Shown piece by piece: positions 7,686 through 15,550 of a DNA stretch of 64,000 nt (positions are counted from its first letter, which is position 1; the number at the start of each line of letters is the position of its first letter). The position numbers were made by a program, and so were the translations under genes. Source of the DNA: Brevundimonas naejangsanensis (GTDB lineage: Bacteria; Pseudomonadota; Alphaproteobacteria; Caulobacterales; Caulobacteraceae). The stretch covers positions 1,285,501-1,349,500 of the forward strand of contig NZ_CP015614.1 of the NCBI RefSeq assembly GCF_000635915.2. The letters run 5' to 3'. The notes below the pieces were generated by a model, which saw only the letters and a list, made by a program, of their open reading frames with translations, was not told where the DNA came from and made no database searches.

Positions 7686-8723
7686 TCAACCTGAGTCCTC
7701 CAGCACGTTCTGCTCGTCCTCGCCTTCTTCGTCATAGCCGACAAGACGCAAGGCGCGCGCCCGCATTCCCTTCAGTTCGCACCAACGCAGCAGGCCTTCC
7801 TCCCGGCCGTGGGTGATCCAAACTTCTTCCGGCGTGATCTCTTCGAACGTCTGCGTCAGTTCCGGCCAGTCGGCATGGTCGGAAATCACCAGCGGCAGTT
7901 CCACCCCGCGCTGACGCGCGCGCGCGCGCACGCCCATCCAGCCCGAGGCAAACGCCGCGATCGGCTCGGCGAACCTGCGCGCCCAGCGATCCTGAATGGC
8001 CGACGGCGGCGCAATGACCACCTCCCCGCCCAAGGCTCCGGCCTTCAGCCCCGTCGCAGGCGCCAGCGGACCGAGCGGGACGCCTGACGCCTGATAGAGG
8101 TCGTTCAGCCGCTCCAGCGCGCCGTGGACATAGATGGGCCGCTCCCAACCCGCTTCACGCAACAGCCGTATGATTCGCTGCGCCTTGCCCAGCGCATAGG
8201 CGCCGACCAGGTGCGCCCGCTCGGGAAACTGCGCCAGAGACGACACAAGCCGCTGGATTTCTTCTGTGTCCGGCGGATGAACGAAGACCGGCAAGCCGAA
8301 CGTCGCCTCCGAAATGAAGACATGACACGGCGCCGCCTCGAAAGCAGCGCAGGTCGGATCGCGGCGGCGTTTATAATCGCCTGACACCGTCATGATCAGG
8401 CCGCTCTGACTGACGACCGCCTGCGCCGAGCCCAGAACGTGTCCCGCCGGGATCAGCCGCACCTCGACGCCGCCGATGGATATAGTCTCGCCATAGCCCG
8501 CCGCCTGCGTGCGCCCTGCGAAATCCGCGCCGTAGCGAACCGTCATGATCGCCAGGGTCTCGGGCGTCGCCAGCACCGTCCCATGTCCGGCGCGCGCATG
8601 GTCCGAATGACCATGCGTGATCACCGCCCGGTCCACCGGCCGCACCGGATCGACATAGAAATCTCCCGGCGGGCAATAAAGGCCTGCGGGCGTAGGTCGC
8701 AAAAGATCCTGAGGACGCATCAT
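7686..8723 (-). CDS. DNA ligase-associated exonuclease, metallo-beta-lactamase fold
   Basis: The start at 8723 (MMRPQDLLRPTPAG) gives 345 residues. HGHSDHA near residue 38 is the metallo-beta-lactamase metal site; IPAGHVLGSAQ and VSGDYKRRRDP follow as in the mRNA 3'-end processing (CPSF/beta-CASP-like) branch. The ending ISDHADWPEL and WITHGREEGLLRW completes the metal and beta-CASP-like pattern. Proteins of this type are normally encoded beside an ATP-dependent DNA ligase and a helicase and are annotated as ligase-associated exonucleases, thought to act in DNA repair. Neither partner lies in this window. It ends 7 bases from the convergent kinase gene. Confidence 0.85.
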   Translation of the reverse strand: MMRPQDLLRPTPAGLYCPPGDFYVDPVRPVDRAVITHGHSDHARAGHGTVLATPETLAIMTVRYGADFAGRTQAAGYGETISIGGVEVRLIPAGHVLGSAQAVVSQSGLIMTVSGDYKRRRDPTCAAFEAAPCHVFISEATFGLPVFVHPPDTEEIQRLVSSLAQFPERAHLVGAYALGKAQRIIRLLREAGWERPIYVHGALERLNDLYQASGVPLGPLAPATGLKAGALGGEVVIAPPSAIQDRWARRFAEPIAAFASGWMGVRARARQRGVELPLVISDHADWPELTQTFEEITPEEVWITHGREEGLLRWCELKGMRARALRLVGYDEEGEDEQNVLEDSG

Positions 8724-8795
8724 CGGTTTACAGTGTGGCTGGACAAGACAACCTCGGGCAGGCGACCAAAGGCGACGCTTATACAGGACGCCTTG

Positions 8796-9275
8796 ATGAC
8801 GGAATCGTTCCTCACCACCCTGCTGCCGCAACTGGCTTCGGGGGCCGCTCACACCCACGCCCTGGGCTTTGCCTATGAAGGGCTGGAGGGCGATCGGGTG
8901 CGGATGCGCGTGCCCTATCGCCACGATCTGGTCGGCGATCCCGAGACGGGCGTGCTGGCGGGCGGGCTGGTCACCACCCTGCTGGACCATGCGGGCGGTC
9001 TGGCGGTCTGGGTGGCGCTGGACGCCTTCCGGCCTATCGCGACGCTGGACCTGCGGGTCGACTACATGCGCGCCGCCCAGCCGGGGCGCGACCTGTTGGC
9101 CGAGGCCCGCTGCTATCGCCTGACGCGCAATCTGGCTTTCGTGCGGGCCTGGGCGTTCGAGGATGATCCTGCCGACCCCGTCGCGGCCGCCCAGTCCGCC
9201 TATATGGTCAGCGCCGAAGGCGACAGCCGCACCGGCGCCAATCTTAAGCCCCGCAGAGCCAAGGACCCCGCATGA
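8796..9275 (+). CDS. PaaI-family hotdog thioesterase
   Basis: The start at 8796 follows AGGA at 8784-8787; the frame remains open further upstream, but that part overlaps the opposite-strand exonuclease gene. The 159-residue product is a single hotdog domain of the PaaI/4-hydroxybenzoyl-CoA type, with GVLAGGLVTTLLDHAGGLAV forming the central helix entry and DLRVDYMRAAQPG the following strand. Such enzymes hydrolyse acyl-CoA or aryl-CoA thioesters. The substrate is not evident. It overlaps the next gene, another thioesterase, by 4 bases (ATGA), so the two are co-translated and may form a heteromer. Confidence 0.85.
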   Translation: MTESFLTTLLPQLASGAAHTHALGFAYEGLEGDRVRMRVPYRHDLVGDPETGVLAGGLVTTLLDHAGGLAVWVALDAFRPIATLDLRVDYMRAAQPGRDLLAEARCYRLTRNLAFVRAWAFEDDPADPVAAAQSAYMVSAEGDSRTGANLKPRRAKDPA

Positions 9276-9676
9276 CCGCCGCCCTGCTGGACTCCCTGCC
9301 CTACGCCCAATTTCTCGGCCTCCAGACACAGGTGAACGGCGATGAAGTCACCGTCACCATGCCGTTTGACGACAAGCTGATCGGCAACCCGCTTCTGCCT
9401 GCCCTGCATGGAGGGTCCACCGCCGCTCTGTTGGAGATGACGGCCATGGCCCAGGTCTCTCTGACCTATCCCGGCCTGCGCCTGCCGCGCCCGATCAACG
9501 TAACGGTGGCCTATCTGCGCTCGGGCAAGCCCGTCGACGTATTCGCCCGCGCCCGCATCAACCGCGCCGGACGCCGCGTCGCCTATGTCATCGCCGAGGC
9601 CTGGCAGGAGAACCACGCCCAGCCGATCGCCAGTTTGACGGCGCATTTCCTGCTGGATGAAGCGGCCTCAGCCTGA
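9272..9676 (+). CDS. PaaI-family hotdog thioesterase, second copy
   Basis: This 134-residue hotdog protein starts inside the stop of the preceding thioesterase gene. The family pattern is PALHGGSTAALLEMTAMAQ for the hotdog helix and INVTVAYLRSGKPVDVFARA for the strands after it. It is shorter than, and clearly diverged from, its neighbour, so the pair is an old duplication rather than a recent one. It probably acts on acyl-CoA thioesters in the cytoplasm. The physiological substrate is unknown. Confidence 0.85.
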   Translation: MTAALLDSLPYAQFLGLQTQVNGDEVTVTMPFDDKLIGNPLLPALHGGSTAALLEMTAMAQVSLTYPGLRLPRPINVTVAYLRSGKPVDVFARARINRAGRRVAYVIAEAWQENHAQPIASLTAHFLLDEAASA

Positions 9677-9742
9677 GGAGCCGCGTCGTCTGACAGCCGG
9701 TCGCAACGTAAAGAATGGTAAACAAAACACTACCGAAGATCG

Positions 9743-9757
9743 TTAATGCATGTTAAC
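9743..9757 (+). promoter_or_regulatory. CtrA-like box
   Basis: TTAA (9743-9746) and TTAAC (9753-9757) are separated by six bases, in an AT-rich stretch 36 bases before the start at 9793. The cell-cycle regulator CtrA of Caulobacterales recognises TTAA-N7-TTAA and variants including N6. The spacing here is the less common form, so the call is tentative. Confidence 0.45.
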
Positions 9758-9792
9758 TATTGCCCATTCGTTCTTTAGATGAGGGGTAAGCT

Positions 9793-10128
9793 ATGCAACG
9801 TAACGAAGTCATCGCCGCAGTCGCCGGTGATCTGCACTCTGCTGAGAAGGCGATCGACGACGCGATCGTGCAGGCGACCGCCCTCGTGCAGTCGATGATC
9901 GGCGCCCGCTCCGCGCTCAACGTGTCAGCCGTGGCCGGAACGGTGTCGCAGGCCAAGGCGATGGAAGCCATCGCCGCCCTGAGCGCCGCGCGCGAAGCCA
10001 TCGTCGCCAGCCATAACGAAATGGCCAAGGATCACCGCCGCATGGGCTACGGCGTCTACGCCGCAGGCCCGGTGGCCAAGCCCGACGAGTGGGATGACCG
10101 CCCGATGGGTCACCTGCGGGTTGCGTGA
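9793..10128 (+). CDS. conserved helical protein of Caulobacterales, unknown function
   Basis: The 111-residue product starts MQRNEVIAAVAGDLHSAEKA and is almost entirely predicted helix, rich in Ala and without signal or membrane segments. The N-terminal sequence is of a kind I associate with short conserved hypothetical proteins in Caulobacter and Brevundimonas. The protein is acidic to neutral, with a less conserved C-terminal tail (GYGVYAAGPVAKPDEW). GAGGGG lies 7-12 bases before the start. A CtrA-like box upstream suggests cell-cycle control. A terminator-like hairpin follows at 10186. Function is unknown. Confidence 0.75.
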   Translation: MQRNEVIAAVAGDLHSAEKAIDDAIVQATALVQSMIGARSALNVSAVAGTVSQAKAMEAIAALSAAREAIVASHNEMAKDHRRMGYGVYAAGPVAKPDEWDDRPMGHLRVA

Positions 10129-10185
10129 ATTTAATCTAATCCAGCCATAGTGTTGGATGCGTTTCCTGCGCTTTGGTGACATGAT

Positions 10186-10216
10186 ACCCCCTTCGCTCAC
10201 GGCGGAGGGGGTTTTT
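10186..10216 (+). terminator. terminator-like hairpin that contains the next gene's Shine-Dalgarno
   Basis: ACCCCCTTCG (10186-10195) pairs with CGGAGGGGGT (10203-10212), with one G-T pair, and five T residues follow (10212-10216). It can end the transcript of the gene at 9793. The right arm holds GGAGGGGG, the only ribosome site for the ATG at 10218, one base after the T run. The same hairpin could therefore mask translation of the membrane protein downstream. Confidence 0.7.
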
Positions 10217-10217
10217 C

Positions 10218-10652
10218 ATGTTCAGCTTCATGTCCGAGTACGTCGGCATGACGATCATGCTCGCGATAGGGCTGTTCGCACTCGCCAAGGGCGGGCGCCC
10301 CGAGAGGATCGGCGCTGCGACCATGCTGTTTGCTTGGTTTTTATCGATCCTGACCCAGAACTACATCGGCTATGCCGGCGTCCAGTGGCCGATGTTCGTG
10401 ATTGATCTGGTGGTTCTGGGCGTTTTCGTCGCCTTGGTGTGGAAGTCGCCTCGTTCCTGGCCCGTTTGGGCCAGTGCGCTTCAACTGTTGACCGTGGCCA
10501 GCCACGTCATGGTTTTCATGAAGATGAAACCGACGGTTTCCGCCTTCTACACCGTGCTGAACATGACGGCCTATGGCATCATGATCGCAATCGCTGTCGG
10601 CGCCTTTTTGGCCTGGCAGGAGCGTCGAGCCGTCGGCCAGGATACCGAATAG
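10218..10652 (+). CDS. small four-helix membrane protein
   Basis: The 144-residue product has four hydrophobic segments at roughly residues 6-24 (MTIMLAIGLFALA), 33-50, 58-80 (MFVIDLVVLGVFVALVW) and 112-132 (MTAYGIMIAIAVGAFLAWQ). No enzyme motif is visible. The start codon lies immediately behind a stable hairpin whose right arm carries the ribosome site; an internal ATG at 10230 has no better one. It could be a prophage- or stress-type membrane protein of the kind often found in Sphingomonadales and Caulobacterales. I cannot assign a role. Confidence 0.7.
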   Translation: MFSFMSEYVGMTIMLAIGLFALAKGGRPERIGAATMLFAWFLSILTQNYIGYAGVQWPMFVIDLVVLGVFVALVWKSPRSWPVWASALQLLTVASHVMVFMKMKPTVSAFYTVLNMTAYGIMIAIAVGAFLAWQERRAVGQDTE

Positions 10653-10693
10653 GCTAATATTCCTATACACCGCCTGGCATGATAGGGTTGCAT

Positions 10694-11329
10694 ATGCCCC
10701 TGTCACACACGCAGATTTGGAACGCGATTGATGCGCTGGCGCGCCGCGAGGGCCTGTCGGCCTCGGGACTGGCGCGCCGGGCGGGCCTGGATCCCACCAG
10801 CTTCAATCCTTCAAAGCGGTTTGGCGCCGGGACCCCGACGCGGCCCAGATGGCCCTCCAGCGAAAGCCTGATGCGCGTCTTGCAGGCGACAGGCCTCAGC
10901 CTGGGCGAGTTCGCGGATCTGGCAGACGACGCTGGCCCTCGCGCCCTGCCGATTCCCTTGCTCGGCCTGGCGCGCGCTGGCGACGAAGGCTTCTTCGACG
11001 ACGCGGGCCTGCCCCTGGCCGAAGGCTGGGAGCAGACGGCTCTGCCCACGCGCAAGGACAGCCTGTTCAGCCTGCGGATCGAGGGCGACTCGATGGCGCC
11101 CCTGTATCGCCCCGGCGACCGGGTGATTGTCGATCTGGACGCCACGGACGTTCGGCGAGGCGACCGCGTGGCGTTGCGGACGCGAAGCGGAGAAACGCTG
11201 GCGAAAGAAGCGGCTGTATTGGGCGCGCGAGAGATCGTGCTGGCCTCGATCAACCCCGAATATCCTCCACGCACCATTGCGCGCGATCAGATTCTCTGGA
11301 TGGCGCGCATCCTCTGGGTCAGCCAATAA
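10694..11329 (+). CDS. XRE-type repressor with S24 peptidase domain
   Basis: The 211-residue protein starts at 10694 (MPLSHTQIWNAIDALARREG). Residues 5-70 form a helix-turn-helix DNA-binding domain (LSASGLARRAGLDPTSF). Residues 85-205 are a LexA-like S24 domain. A cleavable Ala95-Gly96 bond (GLARAGDEG) is followed by the nucleophile Ser133 (EGDSMAPLYRPGD) and general base Lys171 (ETLAKEA), with spacing like that of LexA and UmuD. The protein probably represses transcription and inactivates itself by self-cleavage when stimulated. The target is not evident; phage repressors look alike, but no phage genes are nearby. Confidence 0.85.
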   Translation: MPLSHTQIWNAIDALARREGLSASGLARRAGLDPTSFNPSKRFGAGTPTRPRWPSSESLMRVLQATGLSLGEFADLADDAGPRALPIPLLGLARAGDEGFFDDAGLPLAEGWEQTALPTRKDSLFSLRIEGDSMAPLYRPGDRVIVDLDATDVRRGDRVALRTRSGETLAKEAAVLGAREIVLASINPEYPPRTIARDQILWMARILWVSQ

Positions 11330-11335
11330 GGCGTA

Positions 11336-11361
11336 AAGGCCGCCCCTTTCGGGACGGCCTT
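11336..11361. terminator. hairpin between convergent genes
   Basis: AAGGCCG (11336 onward) pairs with CGGCCTT ending at 11361, extended by CCC/GGG with one mismatch. It lies between the ends of the repressor gene and the convergent SH3b gene and may serve both. No good T run follows on the plus strand, so the strength is uncertain. Confidence 0.6.
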
Positions 11362-11391
11362 CGCTCTGATCGATGCGGGGGAGAAAATCGA

Positions 11392-11871
11392 TCAGTTCGG
11401 CGCGACGTAGTGGGCGTTCACCCAACCGCCGCCGGCGATCTGGACCCACTCGCCCTGCGAGCCGATGGCGGTGAACGGCTGACCGGCCGACAGGCTGCCG
11501 GTCTGGCGATAGTTGGCGCCCGGGCCCGTGCGAATGCGCAGATTGGAGGTCGCGCGGTAGGAGTTGGCGCCCGCCTGATTGGCCGACCGCGCACGTTGCT
11601 GGTTACAGCCGATGTAGGAGCCCGCCGCGGCGCCGGCGCCGGCGCCGACCACCGCGCCAAGCGCGCGCTCATTCTTGGAAACCTGGCTGCCGGCCAGGCC
11701 GCCCAGAACGGCGCCGATCGCGGCGCCTGCCTGCTGGCGACCGCCGGGCGCGTCGCAGTTGGTGATGCCGTTGGCCTGAGGCATGGCGGCGGCGCTCATC
11801 GGCACGGCGGCGGAACCCAGGGCGGCGAACATTGCGGTGGCGGCCAAACCCGCCTTGAACATCTTCGACAT
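11392..11871 (-). CDS. secreted glycine-zipper protein with SH3b domain
   Basis: The 159-residue product has a signal peptide (MSKMFKAGLAATAMFAALGSAAVP..., cleavage near residue 28). Residues 46-88 form a 2TM glycine-zipper segment (AGAAIGAVLGGLAGSQVSK and ALGAVVGAGAGAAAGSYIG). Residues 103-157 form a bacterial SH3 domain (TSNLRIRTGPGANYRQTGSL, then GEWVQIAGGGWVNAHYV). SH3b domains often bind cell-wall peptides, and glycine zippers associate with membranes, so it is probably an envelope protein. AGGAGAGA upstream supports the start. The gene stands alone. Confidence 0.88.
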   Translation of the reverse strand: MSKMFKAGLAATAMFAALGSAAVPMSAAAMPQANGITNCDAPGGRQQAGAAIGAVLGGLAGSQVSKNERALGAVVGAGAGAAAGSYIGCNQQRARSANQAGANSYRATSNLRIRTGPGANYRQTGSLSAGQPFTAIGSQGEWVQIAGGGWVNAHYVAPN

Positions 11872-11965
11872 ATGTCTCTCCTGTCATCGAGTTGTCGATG
11901 GAGGGACAATGCACCGGCGAAGCTGAAGGCTCCCCCAGCCTCGCCGTTATGTTGTGTTCATGTTT

Positions 11966-12039
11966 AGTGGGCCTACCGCGCTTCGCGCTACTTGAGGCCC
12001 TGTTGAGTGGGCCTACCCCCTTCGCGGGTACTTGAGGCC
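11966..12039. repeat. two tandem copies of a 34-base palindromic unit
   Basis: Copies at 11966-12000 and 12006-12039 share the ends AGTGGGCCTACC and TACTTGAGGCC and differ in the middle (CGCGCTTCGCG versus CCCTTCGCGGG). The differences are compensatory: each middle still folds, so each copy is a hairpin with GGCCT/AGGCC at the base. This looks like a REP-type extragenic palindrome. It lies between the divergent starts of the SH3b gene and the end of lysK. Confidence 0.75.
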
Positions 12040-12044
12040 ATAAG

Positions 12045-12155
12045 CCCCGTCATCCTGGCAACGGCAAAGCCGTTATCCGGGACCACAGGAGGCGCTGCCC
12101 GTCCAGCTCTGGGCGGTCCCGGCTCTACGCCTTGCGGCTTCGGCCGGGATGACGG
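12045..12155. repeat. long imperfect inverted intergenic repeat
   Basis: CCGTCATCCTGGC at the left end mirrors GCCGGGATGACGG at 12143-12155, and GTTATCCGGGACC inside mirrors GGTCCCGGCTC. Elements with CGTCATCC arms are widespread between genes of Caulobacter and related bacteria. The element ends 5 bases from the stop of lysK and may act in transcript ending or mRNA stability. Confidence 0.65.
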
Positions 12156-12160
12156 TCAGG

Positions 12161-13831
12161 TCAGGCGGCCAGTTCGCCGTTGGCGCCCGCCTCGAGCAGG
12201 GAGATCGTCTGCGGCAGGCCGTAGATGGCCGCAAACGACCCGAAGCGCGGCCCCTGCGACGCGCCCAGCAGCACCTCGTAAAGCGCCTGGAACCAGGCCC
12301 GCAGCGGCTCGAACCCATGAGCCTTGCCCACGGCGTAGACCTCGCCCTGGATGATCTCGCCGTCGGTCGTATCGGCCGGCAGAGCCTTCAGCCGTTCGGC
12401 CAGATCCAGCAGCGCCGCCTTCTCCTTGTCGTCGGGCAGACGATAGGTCTTCGAGGGCTTCACGAAGTCCTCGTAATAGTTCAGCGCATAGCCCATCAGC
12501 CGGTCCAGCACGGGCTCGCTCTCAGGCGTGGCGTCAGGCAGGTATTTGGCGAAATAGGCCCACAGCTGGTCCTTGGTCGAGGCGTTGGCCACGCCCACCA
12601 GATTCAGCAGCAGGGCGAAGGAGACTGGCGAGGCGCTTTCAGGCGGCTGGCCCGAGTGGATGTGCCAGACGGCGTTGTCCATCCGCTTGGCCGGTTCCTG
12701 CGTCTTGTACTGCTCGATGAAGGACAGATAGTCGTCCGTCGCGCGCGGAATGACGTTGAAGTGCAGGCTCTTGGCCGACTTCGGCGACTGGAACATGTAC
12801 CAGCTCAGGCTCTCGGGCGTGCCGTAGCGCAGCCAATCCTCCATCGTCAGGCCGTTGCCCTTTGATTTAGAAATCTTGCGGCCTTCGATGTCGAGGAAGA
12901 GCTCGTAGTTGAAGCCTTCCGGCGGGACGCCGCCGATGGCGCGGCACAGCTTGGACGACTCGCGCACGCTCTCGATCAGGTCCTTGCCCGACATCTCATA
13001 GTCGACGTCCAGCGCCGTCCAGCGCATGGCCCAGTCGGGCTTCCACTGCAGCTTCACATGGCCGCCGGTGACGGGAACCTCGGTGCGGCCGCCCGCAGGG
13101 TCGTCAAAGACGATCGTGCCCTTCTCGACGTTACGCTCGAGCGTCGGCACCTGCAGCACATGGCCGGTGATCGGGCTGATCGGCAGAAAGGGCGAATAGG
13201 TCGCCCGGCGCTCTTCGCCCAGGGTCGGCAGCATGATCCCCATGACCTTGTCGAAGCGCTCCAGCATGGTCAGCAGGGCCGCGTCGAACCGACCCGACCG
13301 ATAGGTCTCGGTCGAGGACATGAACTCATACTCGAAGCCGAAGCTATCGAGGAAGGCGCGCAGGCGGGCGTTGTTGTGCGCGCCGAAGCTGTCGTGCGTG
13401 CCGAACGGATCGCGCACCTTGGTCAGCGGCAGATGCAGGTCTTCGCGCAGCATCTCCGGGTTGGGGATGCCCTCGGGCACCTTGCGCAGGCCGTCCATGT
13501 CATCGCTGAAGGCGATCAGGCGCGTGGCCCAGTGATCGCCGGTCAGGGCGCGAAACGCGTTCCGCACCATGGTCGTGCGCGCCACCTCGCCGAAGGTGCC
13601 CATGTGCGGCAGCCCCGACGGGCCGTAACCTGTCTCCAGGATCACCGGCTTGTTCAGCGCCTCAAAGGCGGCCAGAGCCTCGTCCGTCTTGCCCGCGTCG
13701 ATCAGCAGCTTGGCCGCATCGCGCTCCGCGTCCGACAGCCGTTTTTTGAGCACGTGGGCCAGCAGGTTGCGCGCTTGCTCAAACGGCCACGAACGGGCCT
13801 CACGGGACAGGGTTTCGAGGTTCTGTAGCAT
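12161..13831 (-). CDS. lysK: lysyl-tRNA synthetase, class I
   Basis: This is the class I form of LysRS, found in archaea and alphaproteobacteria instead of the class II enzyme. The start at 13831 (MLQNLETLSREARSWP) gives 556 residues; the frame is open further but loses homology. The HIGH-equivalent is GPSGLPHMGTFGE near residue 70 and the KMSKS-equivalent is KISKSKGNG near residue 310. The enzyme charges tRNA-Lys in the cytoplasm. A tRNA-Lys gene lies 10 kb away at 23983. The gene is monocistronic, with a repeat just after the stop. Confidence 0.96.
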   Translation of the reverse strand: MLQNLETLSREARSWPFEQARNLLAHVLKKRLSDAERDAAKLLIDAGKTDEALAAFEALNKPVILETGYGPSGLPHMGTFGEVARTTMVRNAFRALTGDHWATRLIAFSDDMDGLRKVPEGIPNPEMLREDLHLPLTKVRDPFGTHDSFGAHNNARLRAFLDSFGFEYEFMSSTETYRSGRFDAALLTMLERFDKVMGIMLPTLGEERRATYSPFLPISPITGHVLQVPTLERNVEKGTIVFDDPAGGRTEVPVTGGHVKLQWKPDWAMRWTALDVDYEMSGKDLIESVRESSKLCRAIGGVPPEGFNYELFLDIEGRKISKSKGNGLTMEDWLRYGTPESLSWYMFQSPKSAKSLHFNVIPRATDDYLSFIEQYKTQEPAKRMDNAVWHIHSGQPPESASPVSFALLLNLVGVANASTKDQLWAYFAKYLPDATPESEPVLDRLMGYALNYYEDFVKPSKTYRLPDDKEKAALLDLAERLKALPADTTDGEIIQGEVYAVGKAHGFEPLRAWFQALYEVLLGASQGPRFGSFAAIYGLPQTISLLEAGANGELAA

Positions 13832-13880
13832 GCACCGGGCTTTGACGCCTTGAAGGCCCGGGGTCAACAGCGGCCGCGTT

Positions 13881-14339
13881 TTACAGCTGCGCTTCGGCGT
13901 TCCGCGGCAGTTGCATCTGGTTCTCAAAGCTCATGGCCAGGTCGCCGTCCTGATTGGTCACGGTCGTCTTGGTGCGGACGACCCCGCGATCAGGCTGGCT
14001 CTTGGACGGACGGATCTCGATGATCTCGCGCCGCACCGTCAGGGTGTCGCCGGGCCGCACGGGCCGCACCCACCACAGGGCGTCGACATTCATGCCCAGC
14101 AGCGGAGTGTCGCCGAAATAGGCTTCATCCACGAACTGACGCATCACGCGCGAACAGACGTGCCAGCCGCTGGCGATCAGGCCGCCGAACCGTCCCGCCT
14201 CGGCCGCCGCCTTGTCGATGTGCATGGGTTGGGGATCGAACTCGGTCGCGAACGCGATGATCTCATCCTCCGTGATCGTGAAGGGTTCGCTGGTCCAGCT
14301 TTCGCCGACGGTCAGGTCGTCCAGATAGCGATCGGTCAT
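13881..14339 (-). CDS. MaoC-like hydratase
   Basis: The 152-residue product is a single hotdog MaoC/R-specific enoyl hydratase domain. The catalytic pair sits in FATEFDPQPMHIDKAAAEAG (Asp and His), followed by GGLIASGWHVCSRVMRQ, the hydratase helix. LWWVRPVRPGDTLTV gives the usual second strand. Enzymes of this type hydrate trans-2-enoyl-CoA or dehydrate hydroxyacyl thioesters. The substrate is open. It is divergent from queA with 116 bases between the starts, and separated from lysK by 49 bases. Confidence 0.88.
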   Translation of the reverse strand: MTDRYLDDLTVGESWTSEPFTITEDEIIAFATEFDPQPMHIDKAAAEAGRFGGLIASGWHVCSRVMRQFVDEAYFGDTPLLGMNVDALWWVRPVRPGDTLTVRREIIEIRPSKSQPDRGVVRTKTTVTNQDGDLAMSFENQMQLPRNAEAQL

Positions 14340-14455
14340 GCACTCAAACTCCCATTGGCTGCGCCTGACATAGCGGCTGGAACAGTTTTCGCCAGACCGA
14401 CTTTCCGCCGGGCCTCGCTTGACCGCAAAGGCGCGGCGTGAGCATTCCCCGCCCC

Positions 14456-15550
14456 ATGCGGACCTCCGATTTCGACTTCGACCTGCCCGAGGCGTGCATC
14501 GCCCTGCGCCCCGCCGACCCGCGCGACTCGGCGCGCCTGCTGGTGGTGAAGGGCGGCGAGCTTCAGGATCGGGTCATCCGCGACCTGCCGGACTTTCTGC
14601 AGCCCGGCGACGCGCTGGTCTTCAACGACACCCGCGTGATCCCCGCCCGTCTGTCCGGCGTGCGCCACCGCACCGGACCAGAAGGCGAGCTTCTGTCCGT
14701 ACCGGTCGAGGCCACCCTTCACCACCGCGACGCGCCCGATGTCTGGAGCGCCTTCATGAAGCCCGGCAAGCGGCTGAAGGTCGGCGACCGGGTGCGCTTC
14801 GGGCGCGAGGAAGACACCGCCTGCTTCCTGGGCCAGGTCGACGCCGAGATCACCGCCAAGGGCGAGGACGGCTTGGTCACCCTGCGCTTCGATCTGGCGG
14901 GCCCGGTGTTGGACGACGCCATCCGCGAGGTCGGGGTCATGCCTCTGCCCCCCTATATCGCGGCCAAACGAGCCGAGGACGATCAGGACCTGAAGGACTA
15001 TCAGACCGTCTTCGCCGAGCATGACGGCTCGGTCGCGGCGCCGACGGCGGGCCTCCACTTCACCCCTGCCCTGCTGGACGCCATCCGGGCGCGCGGCGTG
15101 ACGACCCATGCGGTGACCCTGCACGTCGGGGCCGGCACCTTCTTGCCGGTCAAGGCCGACGACACCGCCGATCACAAGATGCATTCCGAGTGGGGCGAGG
15201 TCTCAGCCGACACCGCCGCCGCCCTGAACGCCGTGCGCGCCGCGGGAGGGCGCATCGTCTGCGTCGGCACCACCTCGCTTCGCCTGCTGGAGAGCGCCAC
15301 AAGCGAGGACGGCGTGGTCCAGCCCTTCCACGGCGACACGGCCATCTTCATCACGCCGGGCTATCGCTTCCGTGCCTGCGACGTGCTGATGACCAACTTC
15401 CACCTGCCGAAATCGACGCTGTTCATGCTGGTCAGCGCCTTCGCGGGACTGGAGACGATGCGCGCCGCCTACGCCCACGCCATCGACAGGGGTTACCGCT
15501 TCTATTCTTATGGGGACGGAAGCCTGCTGTTTCGGGAAGACGCCCAATGA
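14456..15550 (+). CDS. queA: tRNA preQ1 34 S-adenosylmethionine ribosyltransferase-isomerase
   Basis: QueA transfers and isomerises the ribose of SAM onto preQ1 at position 34 of tRNA, giving epoxyqueuosine. I take the ATG at 14456 ([19 protein letters not shown]); a GTG at 14438 would add six residues. Family motifs are visible in order: [12 protein letters not shown], the [11 protein letters not shown] segment, [34 protein letters not shown] and [19 protein letters not shown]. The length of 364 is normal. The gene overlaps the next one by 4 bases, and tgt follows, which forms a queuosine unit. Confidence 0.96.
   Translation: MRTSDFDFDLPEACIALRPADPRDSARLLVVKGGELQDRVIRDLPDFLQPGDALVFNDTRVIPARLSGVRHRTGPEGELLSVPVEATLHHRDAPDVWSAFMKPGKRLKVGDRVRFGREEDTACFLGQVDAEITAKGEDGLVTLRFDLAGPVLDDAIREVGVMPLPPYIAAKRAEDDQDLKDYQTVFAEHDGSVAAPTAGLHFTPALLDAIRARGVTTHAVTLHVGAGTFLPVKADDTADHKMHSEWGEVSADTAAALNAVRAAGGRIVCVGTTSLRLLESATSEDGVVQPFHGDTAIFITPGYRFRACDVLMTNFHLPKSTLFMLVSAFAGLETMRAAYAHAIDRGYRFYSYGDGSLLFREDAQ

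Noticed and set aside
10694-11329. Prophage marked by the S24 repressor
   Set aside because: No integrase, structural, lysis or replication gene of a phage is nearby; the neighbours are ordinary genes.
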